This document shows, one piece after another, positions 32,709-41,402 of a stretch of DNA of 64,000 bases. Under the pieces are notes generated by a model. It had not been told where the DNA came from. It ran no database searches and saw only the letters and a program-made list of their open reading frames with translations. The stretch comes from DASZTV01 sp035550655 (GTDB lineage: Bacteria > Actinomycetota > Actinomycetes > JAFAQI01). Each line of letters starts with the position of its first letter. Position 1 is the first letter of the stretch. The position numbers were made by a program, and so were the translations under genes. Location: NCBI GenBank assembly GCA_035550655.1, contig DASZOU010000032.1, positions 1-64,000 of the forward strand. The letters run 5' to 3'.

Positions 32709-33808
32709 GCGCCCGTGACCTGAAGCTGCGTGTCTGGCGGGGTGACGGAAACGGTGGCGACTTCGTCGACTACACCGTGCCGGTCGAGGAAGGTGAGGTC
32801 ATCCTCGACGCCATCCATCGGCTCCAGGCGACGCAAGCCAGCGACCTCGCGGTGCGGTGGAACTGCAAGGCCGGCAAGTGCGGCTCCTGCAGTGCTGAGA
32901 TCAACGGCAAGCCGGGCCTGATGTGCATGACGCGGCTGTCGATGTTCGAGCCAGGTGAGACGGTCACGGTCACGCCGATGCGGACCTTCCCGGTCATCCG
33001 CGACCTCGTCACCGACGTGTCGTTCAACTTCGAGAAGGCGCGTGAGGTCCCGGCGTTCGCGCCGCCGTCGGACAACGCGGGCGGCAAGTACCGGATGTCG
33101 CAGGTTGACGTGGAGCGGAGCCAGGAGTTCCGCAAGTGCATCGAGTGCTTCCTGTGCCAGAACACCTGCCACGTCATCCGCGACCACGAGGAGAACAAGC
33201 CGGCGTTCGCCGGGCCCCGGTTCTTCATCCGGCACGCCGAGCTCGACATGCACCCGCTCGACACGCTCGACCGCAAGCAGATGGCACAGGCGGACCACGG
33301 CCTCGGCTACTGCAACATCACCAAGTGCTGCTCCGAGGTGTGCCCTGAGCACATCCACATCACGGACAACGCGATCATTCCGATGAAGGAGCGCGTGGTC
33401 GACACCAAGTACGACCCGCTCGTCTTCCTCGGCCGCACCATCGGGCTGTTCAAGAAGGAGTCGCGCGAGGTCGCCCGGCCGGCCGGCGGCGATGGGCCGA
33501 GCCCGATCAAGCACCCTGCTGTCGCGGTGGCGGATGCACCGCAGCCGCCGGCGAGCACGGCGGCTGCCAAGAAGGCGGTCGCCAAGCGGGCGCCGGCCAA
33601 AGCTCCCGCCAGGAAGTCCGCGCCGGCGACGAAGGCAGTGGCCAAGCAGGCCGCGCCCACCACGACGACGGTGGCCAAGCGGTCCGCGCCCGCCACGAAG
33701 GCGGTAGCGAAGAAGGCCGCTCCGGCGACGAACGCGGTGGCCAAGCGGGCCGCCGCGCCGGTCAAGAAGACGGTGGCGAAGAAGGCGCCCGCAAAGAAGG
33801 CGACCTGA
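32705..33808 (+). CDS. sdhB: Succinate dehydrogenase iron-sulfur subunit with a histone-H1-like tail
   Basis: A 367-residue protein, about 110 longer than typical SdhB. Residues 1-284 hold all three cluster sites: [2Fe-2S] CKAGKCGSC, [4Fe-4S] CIECFLCQNTC and [3Fe-4S] CNITKCCSEVC. Residues about 285-367 are a Lys/Ala/Pro-rich repeat tail (units such as SAPATKAVAK and KKTVAKKAPAKKAT) with no acidic residues, resembling histone H1 and mycobacterial HupB tails. The tail is in frame with no stop between, and GC-rich codon use is continuous, so it looks genuine. Its function is unknown. The start is set by the ATGA overlap with sdhA. Confidence 0.93.
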   Translation: MSARDLKLRVWRGDGNGGDFVDYTVPVEEGEVILDAIHRLQATQASDLAVRWNCKAGKCGSCSAEINGKPGLMCMTRLSMFEPGETVTVTPMRTFPVIRDLVTDVSFNFEKAREVPAFAPPSDNAGGKYRMSQVDVERSQEFRKCIECFLCQNTCHVIRDHEENKPAFAGPRFFIRHAELDMHPLDTLDRKQMAQADHGLGYCNITKCCSEVCPEHIHITDNAIIPMKERVVDTKYDPLVFLGRTIGLFKKESREVARPAGGDGPSPIKHPAVAVADAPQPPASTAAAKKAVAKRAPAKAPARKSAPATKAVAKQAAPTTTTVAKRSAPATKAVAKKAAPATNAVAKRAAAPVKKTVAKKAPAKKAT

Positions 33809-34593
33809 GCTCGGTCGACCCGGCGGAGCTGCTCGAGCTCGCGGTCGGGCTGGCGCACGACGCGGCCGCGGTCCTCCGCGACCGTCCCGTCGACCTCGAC
33901 GTCATGTCGACCAAGTCGAGCCCGACGGACGTGGTCACCATCATGGACGGGGCGGCGGAGCGGGTGATCCTCGCCGGCCTGGCGGCGGCCCGCCCGGATG
34001 ACGCCGTCATCAGCGAGGAGAGCGGGGACAGCGCTGGATCGACGGGCGTCAGCTGGCTCGTCGACCCGCTGGACGGAACGGTGAACTACCTCTACGCCAT
34101 CCCGCACTACGCCGTGTCGATCGCCGCCGCCATCGATGGCCGGACCGCATGCGGCGTCGTGGTCGACGTCGAGCCCGGCCTGACCTATACGGCGATGGCC
34201 GGTCACGGCAGCTTTGTCGACGGCGTACGCATCCGCTGCAGCGAGCAGCGCGACCCGGCGTTTGCGCTGGTCGGGACGGGGTTCAACTACCAGGTCGAGC
34301 TCCGGACCAGGCAGGCCGCGGCGATGGCCCGGGTGCTCCCGGCGATCCGGGACATCCGGCGGGCCGGATCGGCCGCGCTCGACCTCTGCGCGGTCGCCTG
34401 TGGACAGCTGGATGCCTTCTTCGAGGCAGGGATGTATCCATGGGACTGGGCGGCCGGGGGACTGATCGCCCAGGAGGCCGGAGCGAGGGTGGATGGCCTG
34501 GCCGGAAAGCCTCCTGGTAGAAATACGACATTGGCCGCTAATCCAGACTTATTTGACGCATTGCATGAACTTTTGGTGTCCTCGAATCTTTGA
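33805..34593 (+). CDS. Inositol monophosphatase family protein, probable CTG start
   Basis: A 262-residue magnesium-dependent phosphatase (SuhB-like). Motifs are VISEES, WLVDPLDGTVNYLY (metal-binding DPxDGT) and PWDWAAGGLIAQEAG. The usual N-terminal helix (PAELLELAVGLAHDAAAVLRD) is encoded upstream of the first ATG (33904), but no ATG, GTG or TTG precedes it in frame after the sdhB stop. A CTG (33805) overlaps that stop as CTGA and follows AGAAGG, giving an ordinary coupled-operon geometry. An ATG 33904 start would delete the first helix. The last 27 codons are strikingly AT-rich. A substrate such as inositol-1-phosphate is likely but not shown. Confidence 0.85.
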   Translation: MSSVDPAELLELAVGLAHDAAAVLRDRPVDLDVMSTKSSPTDVVTIMDGAAERVILAGLAAARPDDAVISEESGDSAGSTGVSWLVDPLDGTVNYLYAIPHYAVSIAAAIDGRTACGVVVDVEPGLTYTAMAGHGSFVDGVRIRCSEQRDPAFALVGTGFNYQVELRTRQAAAMARVLPAIRDIRRAGSAALDLCAVACGQLDAFFEAGMYPWDWAAGGLIAQEAGARVDGLAGKPPGRNTTLAANPDLFDALHELLVSSNL

Positions 34594-34623
34594 CACCGAG
34601 GTTTTCAGGGGAGGGTCGGTGCC

Positions 34624-35751
34624 GTGTTTAGCGTGCCGCGGGTTCGGACGATCGCGTCCGTCGGCGTCGGCGCGCTCGCGCTTTCGGTAATCGCCGCGAC
34701 CGCCGCGGTCGGGATCGCCGGTGCGGTCAAGCCCCACCCGGCCACCACGGCGACGCACAACCTGGCCGCCACTCGTGACCTCGCGAGACACCCGGTCCAG
34801 GTGGGCGCGTTGCGGAAGCTGACGCCTCCGGACGCCGCGGTGATCCTCCGGCGCGGCGCCAGCGCCCACCAGCTCGCCCGGCTGCGCCACCGCGCCGGGG
34901 TGAAGGCCGTGGTCGGGGTGGACCGCGGCGAGGTCCGGATCGCGCATCGGCGGCTGCGGGTGATCGGCGTGCCGCTCAACGCCGTACGCCCGCTCACCCC
35001 GTCGTTCACGGCGCATTCGAGGGCGCTGTGGAAGTCCATCGCGCGGGGCGAGCTCACAGTCGGCTTCTCGGACAGCCGCCACCTTCATCGGTACTTCGGC
35101 CGGACCGTCATGGTTCGTGGCGCACATCAGCTGCGGGAGCCGCTGCGCGTGGGCGCCTTCGCCACCATCGGACTGCCCGGAGCTCAGGCGATGGTGACGT
35201 CGGAGGCCGGCAACGCGCTCGGGCTGATCCCGGGCCGCGAAGTGCTGGTGGTCGCCCCGAAGATCTCGCTGGCGGCGCTGCGCCGCGACGTCCACCGAAC
35301 GCTCGGCCATGCCGCGCGCGTCGTGATCACCAGGGCGGCGCCGGTCGACCAGGCGGTGTCGAGCGCCTACGCGCGGCAGCTGATCCCCTCGTCGTACCTC
35401 GATCTCTACCGTCGCGCTGCCACCACCTGCCCGGGCCTGCCCTGGACGGTGCTGGCCGCGATCGGCACCCTCGAGACCCGCAACGGGCAGAACGTCCACA
35501 CCTCGGTCGGCGGGGCGCTCGGCCCGATGCAGTTCCTGCCGTCGACCTGGGCCCGCTGGGGGTACGACGCGAACGGAAACGGCGTCGCCAACATCAACGA
35601 CCCGACTGACGCGGTGTTCTCCGCCGCGCGCTACCTGTGCGCGACCGGGGCCGGGCGCGGCGGCACGTCGCTGGACGACGCGATCTTCAGCTACAACCAC
35701 GCCTGGTGGTACGTGCGGGACGTGATCGTCCTCGCCAACCGCTTCGCGTAG
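34624..35751 (+). CDS. Secreted lytic transglycosylase
   Basis: A 375-residue exported protein. An N-terminal hydrophobic segment (residues 10-33) is a signal peptide or anchor. The middle 220 residues are Arg/Ala-rich without a recognised domain. The C-terminal 120 residues are an SLT-type transglycosylase: catalytic Glu in AAIGTLETRNG, then GALGPMQFLPSTWARWG, DPTDAVFSAARYLC and FSYNHAWWYVRDV. It would cleave peptidoglycan glycan strands outside the membrane. The GTG start follows GGGGAGGG. Confidence 0.88.
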   Translation: MFSVPRVRTIASVGVGALALSVIAATAAVGIAGAVKPHPATTATHNLAATRDLARHPVQVGALRKLTPPDAAVILRRGASAHQLARLRHRAGVKAVVGVDRGEVRIAHRRLRVIGVPLNAVRPLTPSFTAHSRALWKSIARGELTVGFSDSRHLHRYFGRTVMVRGAHQLREPLRVGAFATIGLPGAQAMVTSEAGNALGLIPGREVLVVAPKISLAALRRDVHRTLGHAARVVITRAAPVDQAVSSAYARQLIPSSYLDLYRRAATTCPGLPWTVLAAIGTLETRNGQNVHTSVGGALGPMQFLPSTWARWGYDANGNGVANINDPTDAVFSAARYLCATGAGRGGTSLDDAIFSYNHAWWYVRDVIVLANRFA

Positions 35752-35772
35752 GTACGCCGAACGGATCGCTTC

Positions 35773-36822
35773 CTAGGCGGCGGGGCCCAGCAGCTCGTCG
35801 GCGATTGCGGCGCGGTGCTTTCGGGCTGCGCCTTCGAACCCGTTGATCCACTGGGCCCGCTTGTAATAGCGGTGCAGCACGTGTTCGTAGGTGAAGCCGA
35901 TCCCGCCGTGGCACTGGATCGCCTGCTCGCAGGCGAACACTGAGTTCTCACCCGCGGTCGCCTTCGCGGCGGCGACCGACAGGTCAGCCTGCGCATCCCC
36001 GGCGCTGACCGCCCAGGACGCCCAGTAGGCGAGTGACCTCGTGAGCTGGGTCGCGACGAACGTGTTCGCGACGCGGTGGGAGACGCCCTGGTAGGTGCCG
36101 ATGATCCGGCCGAACTGCTGGCGCTCCTTGGTGTAGGCCGCGGCGATGTCCAGCGCGCGCTGTGCCACGCCGGTCGCCTCACAGGCGGCGAGGGCGCTCG
36201 CGCGGCGGCGGACGTCCGCGAGCGCGTCGAGCCCGGCGGCCAGCTTTCGGGCGGGAGTGCCGTCGAGGCGCAGCTCGCCGAGCCGGCGCGTCTTGTCGAT
36301 CGTCGAGCGAGGTACGACGACCCCCGGGTTGGCGGCCACGTCGACGGCGTACAGCCCGTCGGTGGCGACCACGACCACGTCGGTCACGCTCGTGAGGTCC
36401 GGCACGTTCACCTTGGTCCCGGTGAGCGCGCCACCCGTTGCCTTCACGGTGCTGCGCGCGGCGGCGTCGGCGATCGTCGCCGGCCCACCCGCCTCGGCGT
36501 ACGCCAGAGTCGTGCTGCGCTCGCCGCTGCCGACCGCCCCGCGCAGCTCGTCGTCGAGCAGCGGCCAGGTCAGCGCCACCGTCGACCACCAGGGCGCGGG
36601 AAGCAGGGCGTAGCCGGTCTCCTCGGCGAGGACGGCGTGCTCCAGCAACCCGAGCTCCGGGTCGAGCCAGCCGAGGTCGGCGATCGCCTTCCAGTCGGCC
36701 GGGTCGGTACCGGCCTCGGACTCGGCGAGGGCGACCATCCGGTCGTTCGGCATCCGGTCGGCGAGGTATTCCCGCGCGGCGCCGCGCAGCAGCTCCTGGT
36801 CTTCAGAGAATGCGAAGTCCAC
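35773..36822 (-). CDS. Acyl-CoA dehydrogenase, small (non-catalytic-base) subunit
   Basis: A 349-residue acyl-CoA dehydrogenase fold. The C-terminal quarter has AIQCHGGIGFTYEHVLHRYYKRA, the FAD-contacting block, but the catalytic Glu segment of full enzymes is not evident. Short, degenerate subunits like this pair with a full-length partner in the alpha2-beta2 dehydrogenases of steroid side-chain degradation. The full partner lies directly upstream (10-bp gap). An acyl-CoA with a branched or steroid-like chain is a plausible substrate, by family analogy only. Confidence 0.85.
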   Translation of the reverse strand: MDFAFSEDQELLRGAAREYLADRMPNDRMVALAESEAGTDPADWKAIADLGWLDPELGLLEHAVLAEETGYALLPAPWWSTVALTWPLLDDELRGAVGSGERSTTLAYAEAGGPATIADAAARSTVKATGGALTGTKVNVPDLTSVTDVVVVATDGLYAVDVAANPGVVVPRSTIDKTRRLGELRLDGTPARKLAAGLDALADVRRRASALAACEATGVAQRALDIAAAYTKERQQFGRIIGTYQGVSHRVANTFVATQLTRSLAYWASWAVSAGDAQADLSVAAAKATAGENSVFACEQAIQCHGGIGFTYEHVLHRYYKRAQWINGFEGAARKHRAAIADELLGPAA

Positions 36823-36832
36823 TGTCGGCTCC

Positions 36833-38014
36833 CTACCGTGACTTGGGCAGGCCGACGACCCGCTCCGCGATGATGTTGCGCAGGATCTCCGAGGTTCCGG
36901 CCTCGATGGTGTTGCCGCGGCTGCGCAGCTGCATGTAGGTCCAGAAGCCGTCCCACCAGGCGCCCTCGCCGTCGAGCTGCGCGGTCAGGCCGAGCAGGTT
37001 CTGGGCGAACGACGTGAGCCGCTGGTTGGTCTCGCTCCAGTGCAGTTTCGCCATCGACCCCTCGGGGCCTGGCACGCCGGTCTTCTGCAGCGAGGTCAGC
37101 GCGCGGTAGTTGGTGAAGCGCAGCCCTTGCAGGTCGATCCAGAACTGCGCGATCTGGTCACGTACGACGGGATCGTCCGCGGGCCGGGTTCCATCCGGTC
37201 CCGGCTCCTTGGCGAGCTGCACGAGCCGGTTCACGGCCTTCTCGAGGCCGGCGGTCAGGGCGAAGCCGAGGGTGCCGCGCTCGTGCAGCAGCGTCGTCAT
37301 CGCGACGTTCCAGCCGTCACCGGGCTGGCCGAGGATCGAGTCACGGGGGACGCGGACGTCGGTGAAGAAGATCTCGTTGAACTCCGGATCGCCGGTGATC
37401 TGGCGCAGCGGGCGAACCTCGACGCCGGGGGAGTGCATGTCGACCAGCAGGTAGGACAAGCCGCGGTGCTTCTCGGCGTCCGGGTCGGTGCGGACGACGA
37501 GGATGCACCAGTCGGCGATATGCGCCCAGCTGGACCAGACCTTCTGCCCGTTGACCACCCACTCGTCGCCGTCGAGCACGGCGCGCGTCTTGGCCGCCCC
37601 CATGTCCGACCCGCTGCCCGGCTCCGAGAAGCCCTGGCACCACACCTCTTCGCCGGACAGCAGTGGCGCGAGGTAGCGCTGCTTCTGCTCGTCGGTGCCC
37701 CAAGCGATGATCGTCGGTCCGGCCATGCCGAGCCCGATCCCGCCGATGTGGTCCGGCGCGCTCATCCGGGCGCTCTCCTCGAGGAAGATGCCCTGGAACT
37801 CGTGGGGGTGGCCGCCGCCGCCGTACTCCTTGGGCCACGTGATCCCGACGTACCCGGCGTCGTAGAGCTTCTTGCTCCATGCCCGGCTCTCGGCTTCGTT
37901 CCAGCGGCCGACCGATGGGGCCTGGTCGGCCCAGTCCTTGCCCAGCGCCCCCTCCAGCCAGGTGCGCAGGTCGGCTCGGAACGAGGCTTCTTCAGGGGTG
38001 TCGCGGAAATCCAC
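36833..38014 (-). CDS. Acyl-CoA dehydrogenase, large subunit
   Basis: A 393-residue acyl-CoA dehydrogenase. FAD and substrate contacts are CQGFSEPGSGSDMGAAKTRA, the WSSWAHIADWCILVVRTD block and the C-terminal IEAGTSEILRNIIAERVVGLP, which carries the expected catalytic Glu region. The GTG start at 38014 gives the family N-terminus VDFRDTPEEASFR and is preceded by AAGGTGG. Together with the next gene it would form a heteromeric dehydrogenase introducing a 2,3-double bond into acyl-CoA. It is divergent (65 bp) from an acyl-CoA ligase. Confidence 0.92.
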   Translation of the reverse strand: MDFRDTPEEASFRADLRTWLEGALGKDWADQAPSVGRWNEAESRAWSKKLYDAGYVGITWPKEYGGGGHPHEFQGIFLEESARMSAPDHIGGIGLGMAGPTIIAWGTDEQKQRYLAPLLSGEEVWCQGFSEPGSGSDMGAAKTRAVLDGDEWVVNGQKVWSSWAHIADWCILVVRTDPDAEKHRGLSYLLVDMHSPGVEVRPLRQITGDPEFNEIFFTDVRVPRDSILGQPGDGWNVAMTTLLHERGTLGFALTAGLEKAVNRLVQLAKEPGPDGTRPADDPVVRDQIAQFWIDLQGLRFTNYRALTSLQKTGVPGPEGSMAKLHWSETNQRLTSFAQNLLGLTAQLDGEGAWWDGFWTYMQLRSRGNTIEAGTSEILRNIIAERVVGLPKSR

Positions 38015-38067
38015 GGGTGGCCACCTTGATTCTTGGCGCGCAACGCGATCCGAATGGTGTTCGGTGG

Positions 38068-38073
38068 CACAGT
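38068..38073 (+). promoter_or_regulatory. -10 element (CACAGT) of the acyl-CoA ligase gene
   Basis: CACAGT lies 6 nt before the ATG at 38080 with no Shine-Dalgarno sequence. It is a weaker -10 than most listed. Confidence 0.35.
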
Positions 38074-38079
38074 ATCGGC

Positions 38080-39612
38080 ATGCCGACCGAGCTTGCGACG
38101 ACGCCCACCGGGAACAGCCTGCAGCGGCTTGCCGAACAGTCATGGGAGCGCATCGGGCCGAACTCGCTGACGTTCTTCGAAGGTGAGAAGCACACCAGCG
38201 GCGAGCTGGCGCTGCGCACCCGGCGACTGGCGCAGGGCCTGGTCGACGCCGGGCTTCGCCCCGGCGAGCGGGTGGTGCTGTGCATGGCGAACTGCCTCGA
38301 GGTCGGGATCGCCTACGGCGGGATCTGGCGGGCCGGCGGAGTGACGACGCCGGTGCTGTTCCTGCTCTCCGACGACGAGCTGCGCCATGTTCTGACCGAC
38401 AGCGAGGCGTCGTACGTCGTCACGACGCCAGAGTTCCTGCCCAAGGTGCAGGCGGCCGCTGCGGGCGTCTCGACGCTGCGCGGTGTGATCCTGGCGACCG
38501 GTGAAGCCCCCGACACGCTGTCGTACGCCGAGCTCGAGTCGGCACCGGAAGGCTCCCTGGTCGATCGGGACCCCACCGACATGGCCGCGCTGCTCTACAC
38601 CGGCGGCACCACCGGCCGGTCGAAGGGGGTGATGCTCAGCCACAACGCGATGTCCGCGGCGGCCTGGGCGGCCGTCTCCCGCTCCTACGACCCGGACATG
38701 AACGTCGCGCTGACACCGTTGCCGTTGTCGCACGCGTATGGCCTGCTCGTCTCGACGCTGGGTCTGCACTCACCTGAGGGCAGCGACTCGATCCTGATGC
38801 GCTGGTTCGATCCGAAGGGCTGGCTGGACCTCGCGGTCGAGCACCGGGTCACGATCGGCGCCGTCGTGCCGTCGATGTTGCAGATGCTGCTGTCGATGCC
38901 GCTGGAGGACTACGACCTGTCGTCGTTGCGGCGAATGACCAGCGGCGGCGCGCCGCTGCTCGCCGAGACCCGCACCGAGGTCGCCCGGCGGCTGCCCCAG
39001 GTGGAGCTGATGGAGGGCTACGGGCTGACTGAGACGGCTGCCCTCGTGTCTTCGTCCCCACCAGGAGGGGTCCGCGCCGGCGCGGTGGGGATCCCGGTTC
39101 CCGGTGCCGAGGTGCGCCTGGAGAAGCCGGACGGGACCCTCGCCGCGACTGGTGAGGACGGCGAGATCTGCGTGCGCGGTCCGATGCTCATGACCGGCTA
39201 CTGGAAGGCACCCGACGCGACTGCCGAGGCGATCCGCGACGGCTGGTTCCACACCGGGGACGTCGGTCGCTTCGACGCCGACGGCTACCTCTACGTGGTG
39301 GACCGGATCAAGGACCTGATCATCCGGGGTGGGATCAACGTCTACCCGCGCGACATCGAGGACGCGATGCTCACCCACCCGGACGTCGTCGCCTGCGGGG
39401 TGGTCGGCAAGCCCGACCCGACGTACGGCGAGGAGGTCGTGGCGTTCGTGCAGCTGCGCCCGGGGGCGACGGTCACCGACGGCGACCTCGTCGCGTTCGC
39501 GCGGGAGCACATCAACAAGGCGAAGTACCCGCGCGACGTGCGGATCGTCGACGCGGTACCGCTGACCAGCGTGTTCAAGACCGACCGCAAGGCGCTGCGA
39601 AAGCTGCTCTAG
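38080..39612 (+). CDS. Acyl-CoA synthetase (AMP-forming ligase)
   Basis: A 510-residue adenylate-forming ligase that activates a carboxylic acid to its CoA thioester. Motifs: P-loop LLYTGGTTGRSKGVM, GYGLTET, WFHTGDVGRFDADGYL, DRIKDLIIRGGINVYPRDIE, and the catalytic Lys in VFKTDRKALRKL. The type matches FadD enzymes for long-chain or ring-bearing acids. It is divergent from the two acyl-CoA dehydrogenase genes, so ligase and dehydrogenase likely serve one degradative pathway; the acid is unknown. Confidence 0.93.
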   Translation: MPTELATTPTGNSLQRLAEQSWERIGPNSLTFFEGEKHTSGELALRTRRLAQGLVDAGLRPGERVVLCMANCLEVGIAYGGIWRAGGVTTPVLFLLSDDELRHVLTDSEASYVVTTPEFLPKVQAAAAGVSTLRGVILATGEAPDTLSYAELESAPEGSLVDRDPTDMAALLYTGGTTGRSKGVMLSHNAMSAAAWAAVSRSYDPDMNVALTPLPLSHAYGLLVSTLGLHSPEGSDSILMRWFDPKGWLDLAVEHRVTIGAVVPSMLQMLLSMPLEDYDLSSLRRMTSGGAPLLAETRTEVARRLPQVELMEGYGLTETAALVSSSPPGGVRAGAVGIPVPGAEVRLEKPDGTLAATGEDGEICVRGPMLMTGYWKAPDATAEAIRDGWFHTGDVGRFDADGYLYVVDRIKDLIIRGGINVYPRDIEDAMLTHPDVVACGVVGKPDPTYGEEVVAFVQLRPGATVTDGDLVAFAREHINKAKYPRDVRIVDAVPLTSVFKTDRKALRKLL

Positions 39613-39621
39613 CGTGCGGCA

Positions 39622-40140
39622 TCAGTCGATGCGGCGGAGCTCCTTGGGATAGCGCTTGGCGTTCTCGATGTAGACGGCGACGGCGATCTCGATCAGCCCC
39701 GGCGTGACGGCGTCGGGCTTGATCTTCGCGGGAATGCCCAGTGCCATCGCGCCGCTCGGCACCTCCGTGCCGCCGGACACCACGGCGCCCGCGCCGACCA
39801 GGCCGCCGCTGTGGACGATTGCCCGGTGCAGGACGATTGCGCCCGATCCGACGAGCGACTTGTCTTCCACCGTGCAGCCCTCGAGATGGGCGTTGTGACC
39901 AATCACACAGTCGCTGCCGATCCGGGTGGCGAGGTCGTGCGTCGCGTGGATCACCGCGCCGTCCTGAACCGACGTGCGGTCTCCGACGGAGATCTCGCCG
40001 TAGTCGCCCCGCAGCACCGTCGACGGCCAGACGCTTGAGTAATCCCCGATCGTGACGCTGCCGATCACCACCGCGTCGGGGTGAATGTAGGCGGTGTCCG
40101 CAATCGTCGGCACTCGCTTACCCAGGGCATACACAGCCAC
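39622..40140 (-). CDS. Gamma-carbonic anhydrase-like hexapeptide-repeat protein
   Basis: A 172-residue left-handed beta-helix protein of the gamma-carbonic anhydrase family. Hexapeptide repeats run from IHPDAVVIGSVTIGDYSSVWP to IGIPAKI. Candidate zinc ligands are the His of VIHATHD and the two His of GHNAHLEG, as in Cam/CaiE-type proteins. It may hydrate CO2 or have lost activity, as many family members have. The GTG start follows GGAGGAGG. It converges on the ligase with 9 bp between stops. Confidence 0.88.
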   Translation of the reverse strand: MAVYALGKRVPTIADTAYIHPDAVVIGSVTIGDYSSVWPSTVLRGDYGEISVGDRTSVQDGAVIHATHDLATRIGSDCVIGHNAHLEGCTVEDKSLVGSGAIVLHRAIVHSGGLVGAGAVVSGGTEVPSGAMALGIPAKIKPDAVTPGLIEIAVAVYIENAKRYPKELRRID

Positions 40141-40349
40141 TCCGGCCTCCTCCGTCGCGCTGATCTTGCCCCAGCGCACGCGAACTCTTAACCCCGGGAT
40201 CGCCACTTCGTCAGTTCGATCAGGTAGCGTGCGCCGGCGCGGGTGAGGGCAAGAGATGCCTCGGCGGGCATAAATCCGCCGCTGGAGCGTTGACGCTCTC
40301 ACGACGACACCCAGGGCGTTCCAGCGACGCAGGACGGCAGGACGAGACG

Positions 40350-40640
40350 ATGGCGACCGACTACGACACCCCACGTGCCACCGATGACGAAATCGGTGAG
40401 GACAGCATCGAGGAGCTCAAGGCTCGACGCGACGCCCAGGCCGGTGCGGTGGACGTCGACGAGGCGGAGCTCGCCGAGTCGCTCGAGCTTCCCGGTGCCG
40501 ACCTGTCGGGCGAGGAGCTGACGGTCCGCGTCGTCCCCAAGCAGGCGGACGAGTTCACCTGCCGGCGTTGCTTCCTGGTCCGCCACCGCAGCCAGCTCGC
40601 TGACGAGAAGAAGGGCATCTGCCGGGAGTGCGCGGCCTGA
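40350..40640 (+). CDS. DUF4193 family protein
   Basis: A 96-residue acidic protein ending in a zinc-ribbon-like motif (FTCRRCFLVRHRSQL...ICRECAA). It is the actinobacterial DUF4193 family, always small and found near sigA/dut; its function is unknown. The ATG follows GGACGAG. The next gene starts within its last codons, implying co-expression. Confidence 0.88.
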   Translation: MATDYDTPRATDDEIGEDSIEELKARRDAQAGAVDVDEAELAESLELPGADLSGEELTVRVVPKQADEFTCRRCFLVRHRSQLADEKKGICRECAA

Positions 40641-41374
40641 CCGACGCCCACCACTCCGGACCCGCGGACGACGAGCCCGCGGGGTTGCTGGCCCGCTTTC
40701 TCGACGACACCCCGCTCGATCGCCGCGCCGAAGCCGGCTTGCTGGCGCGCCTCGCCGTCTCGCTGTCCAGGAGCGCCCGCGGCGCGGGTGCGGCGGCGGT
40801 GGCGAGCGGGCAGTGGCTCGCCGACCAGGTCGCTGAGTACGCACCACATGTCCCGATTCGGGATCTGGCGACGCTGTCGAAGCACTACGACGGCAAGGTC
40901 GGGGACGAGCTCGCCGAAGCGCTGATCGACAACGCGGCACGTGCCACCGGAGCCGTGGGCGCCGCCGCAGGTCTGGTGTCGTCGGTCGAGCTTGCCGCGC
41001 CGCCGCTGCTACTGACCTCGCCCGTGCAGGTCGCCGCCGAGACGCTCGCGGTGATCGCGCTGGAGCTGAAGCTGGTCGCCGAGCTGCACGAGGTGTACGG
41101 CCGAGCCGCGATGGGGAGCCGGGCGGTCCGGACCGCGGCCTATCTCGGCGCCTGGACCCGGCGGCGCGCGCTCGACCGGGTGGCGCCCGGAGACGGCGTG
41201 TCGGGGATGGTCACCGGGGCGGCGCGCCGGGAGCTGCGCCGACGCGTCGTACGGCGGGCAGGGACGAGTGCGGCGAGCGTCGTGCCGATGTTCGTGGGCG
41301 CGCTGGCGGGCGCGTCCCTGAACTCACGTCAGACCAAGCGCCTCGGTGAGCAGATCGCCGCCGGGCTCAAGTAG
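40628..41374 (+). CDS. Conserved hydrophobic protein, EcsC-like
   Basis: A 248-residue Ala-rich protein. The N-terminal third is helical and charged; the centre (GAVGAAAGLVSSVELAAPPL plus following helix VAAETLAVIALELKLVAELHEVYG) carries hydrophobic helices resembling EcsC-family proteins; the C-terminus is Arg-rich. The function is unknown. The GTG start overlaps the end of the DUF4193 gene by 13 bp. Genes of this kind sit next to DUF4193 in other actinobacteria, but the EcsC relation here is only a pattern match. Confidence 0.6.
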   Translation: MRGLTDAHHSGPADDEPAGLLARFLDDTPLDRRAEAGLLARLAVSLSRSARGAGAAAVASGQWLADQVAEYAPHVPIRDLATLSKHYDGKVGDELAEALIDNAARATGAVGAAAGLVSSVELAAPPLLLTSPVQVAAETLAVIALELKLVAELHEVYGRAAMGSRAVRTAAYLGAWTRRRALDRVAPGDGVSGMVTGAARRELRRRVVRRAGTSAASVVPMFVGALAGASLNSRQTKRLGEQIAAGLK

Positions 41375-41402
41375 CAAGTAGCGACGCGGCCGTTTCGGCG
41401 GG

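Noticed and set aside
32705..33808. The SdhB tail as an artefact of reading past the true stop
   Set aside because: The frame is continuous with no stop, keeps the codon bias, and the tail composition (Lys/Ala/Pro without acids) would not arise from a random shifted frame; the shifted frame here is a different sequence.
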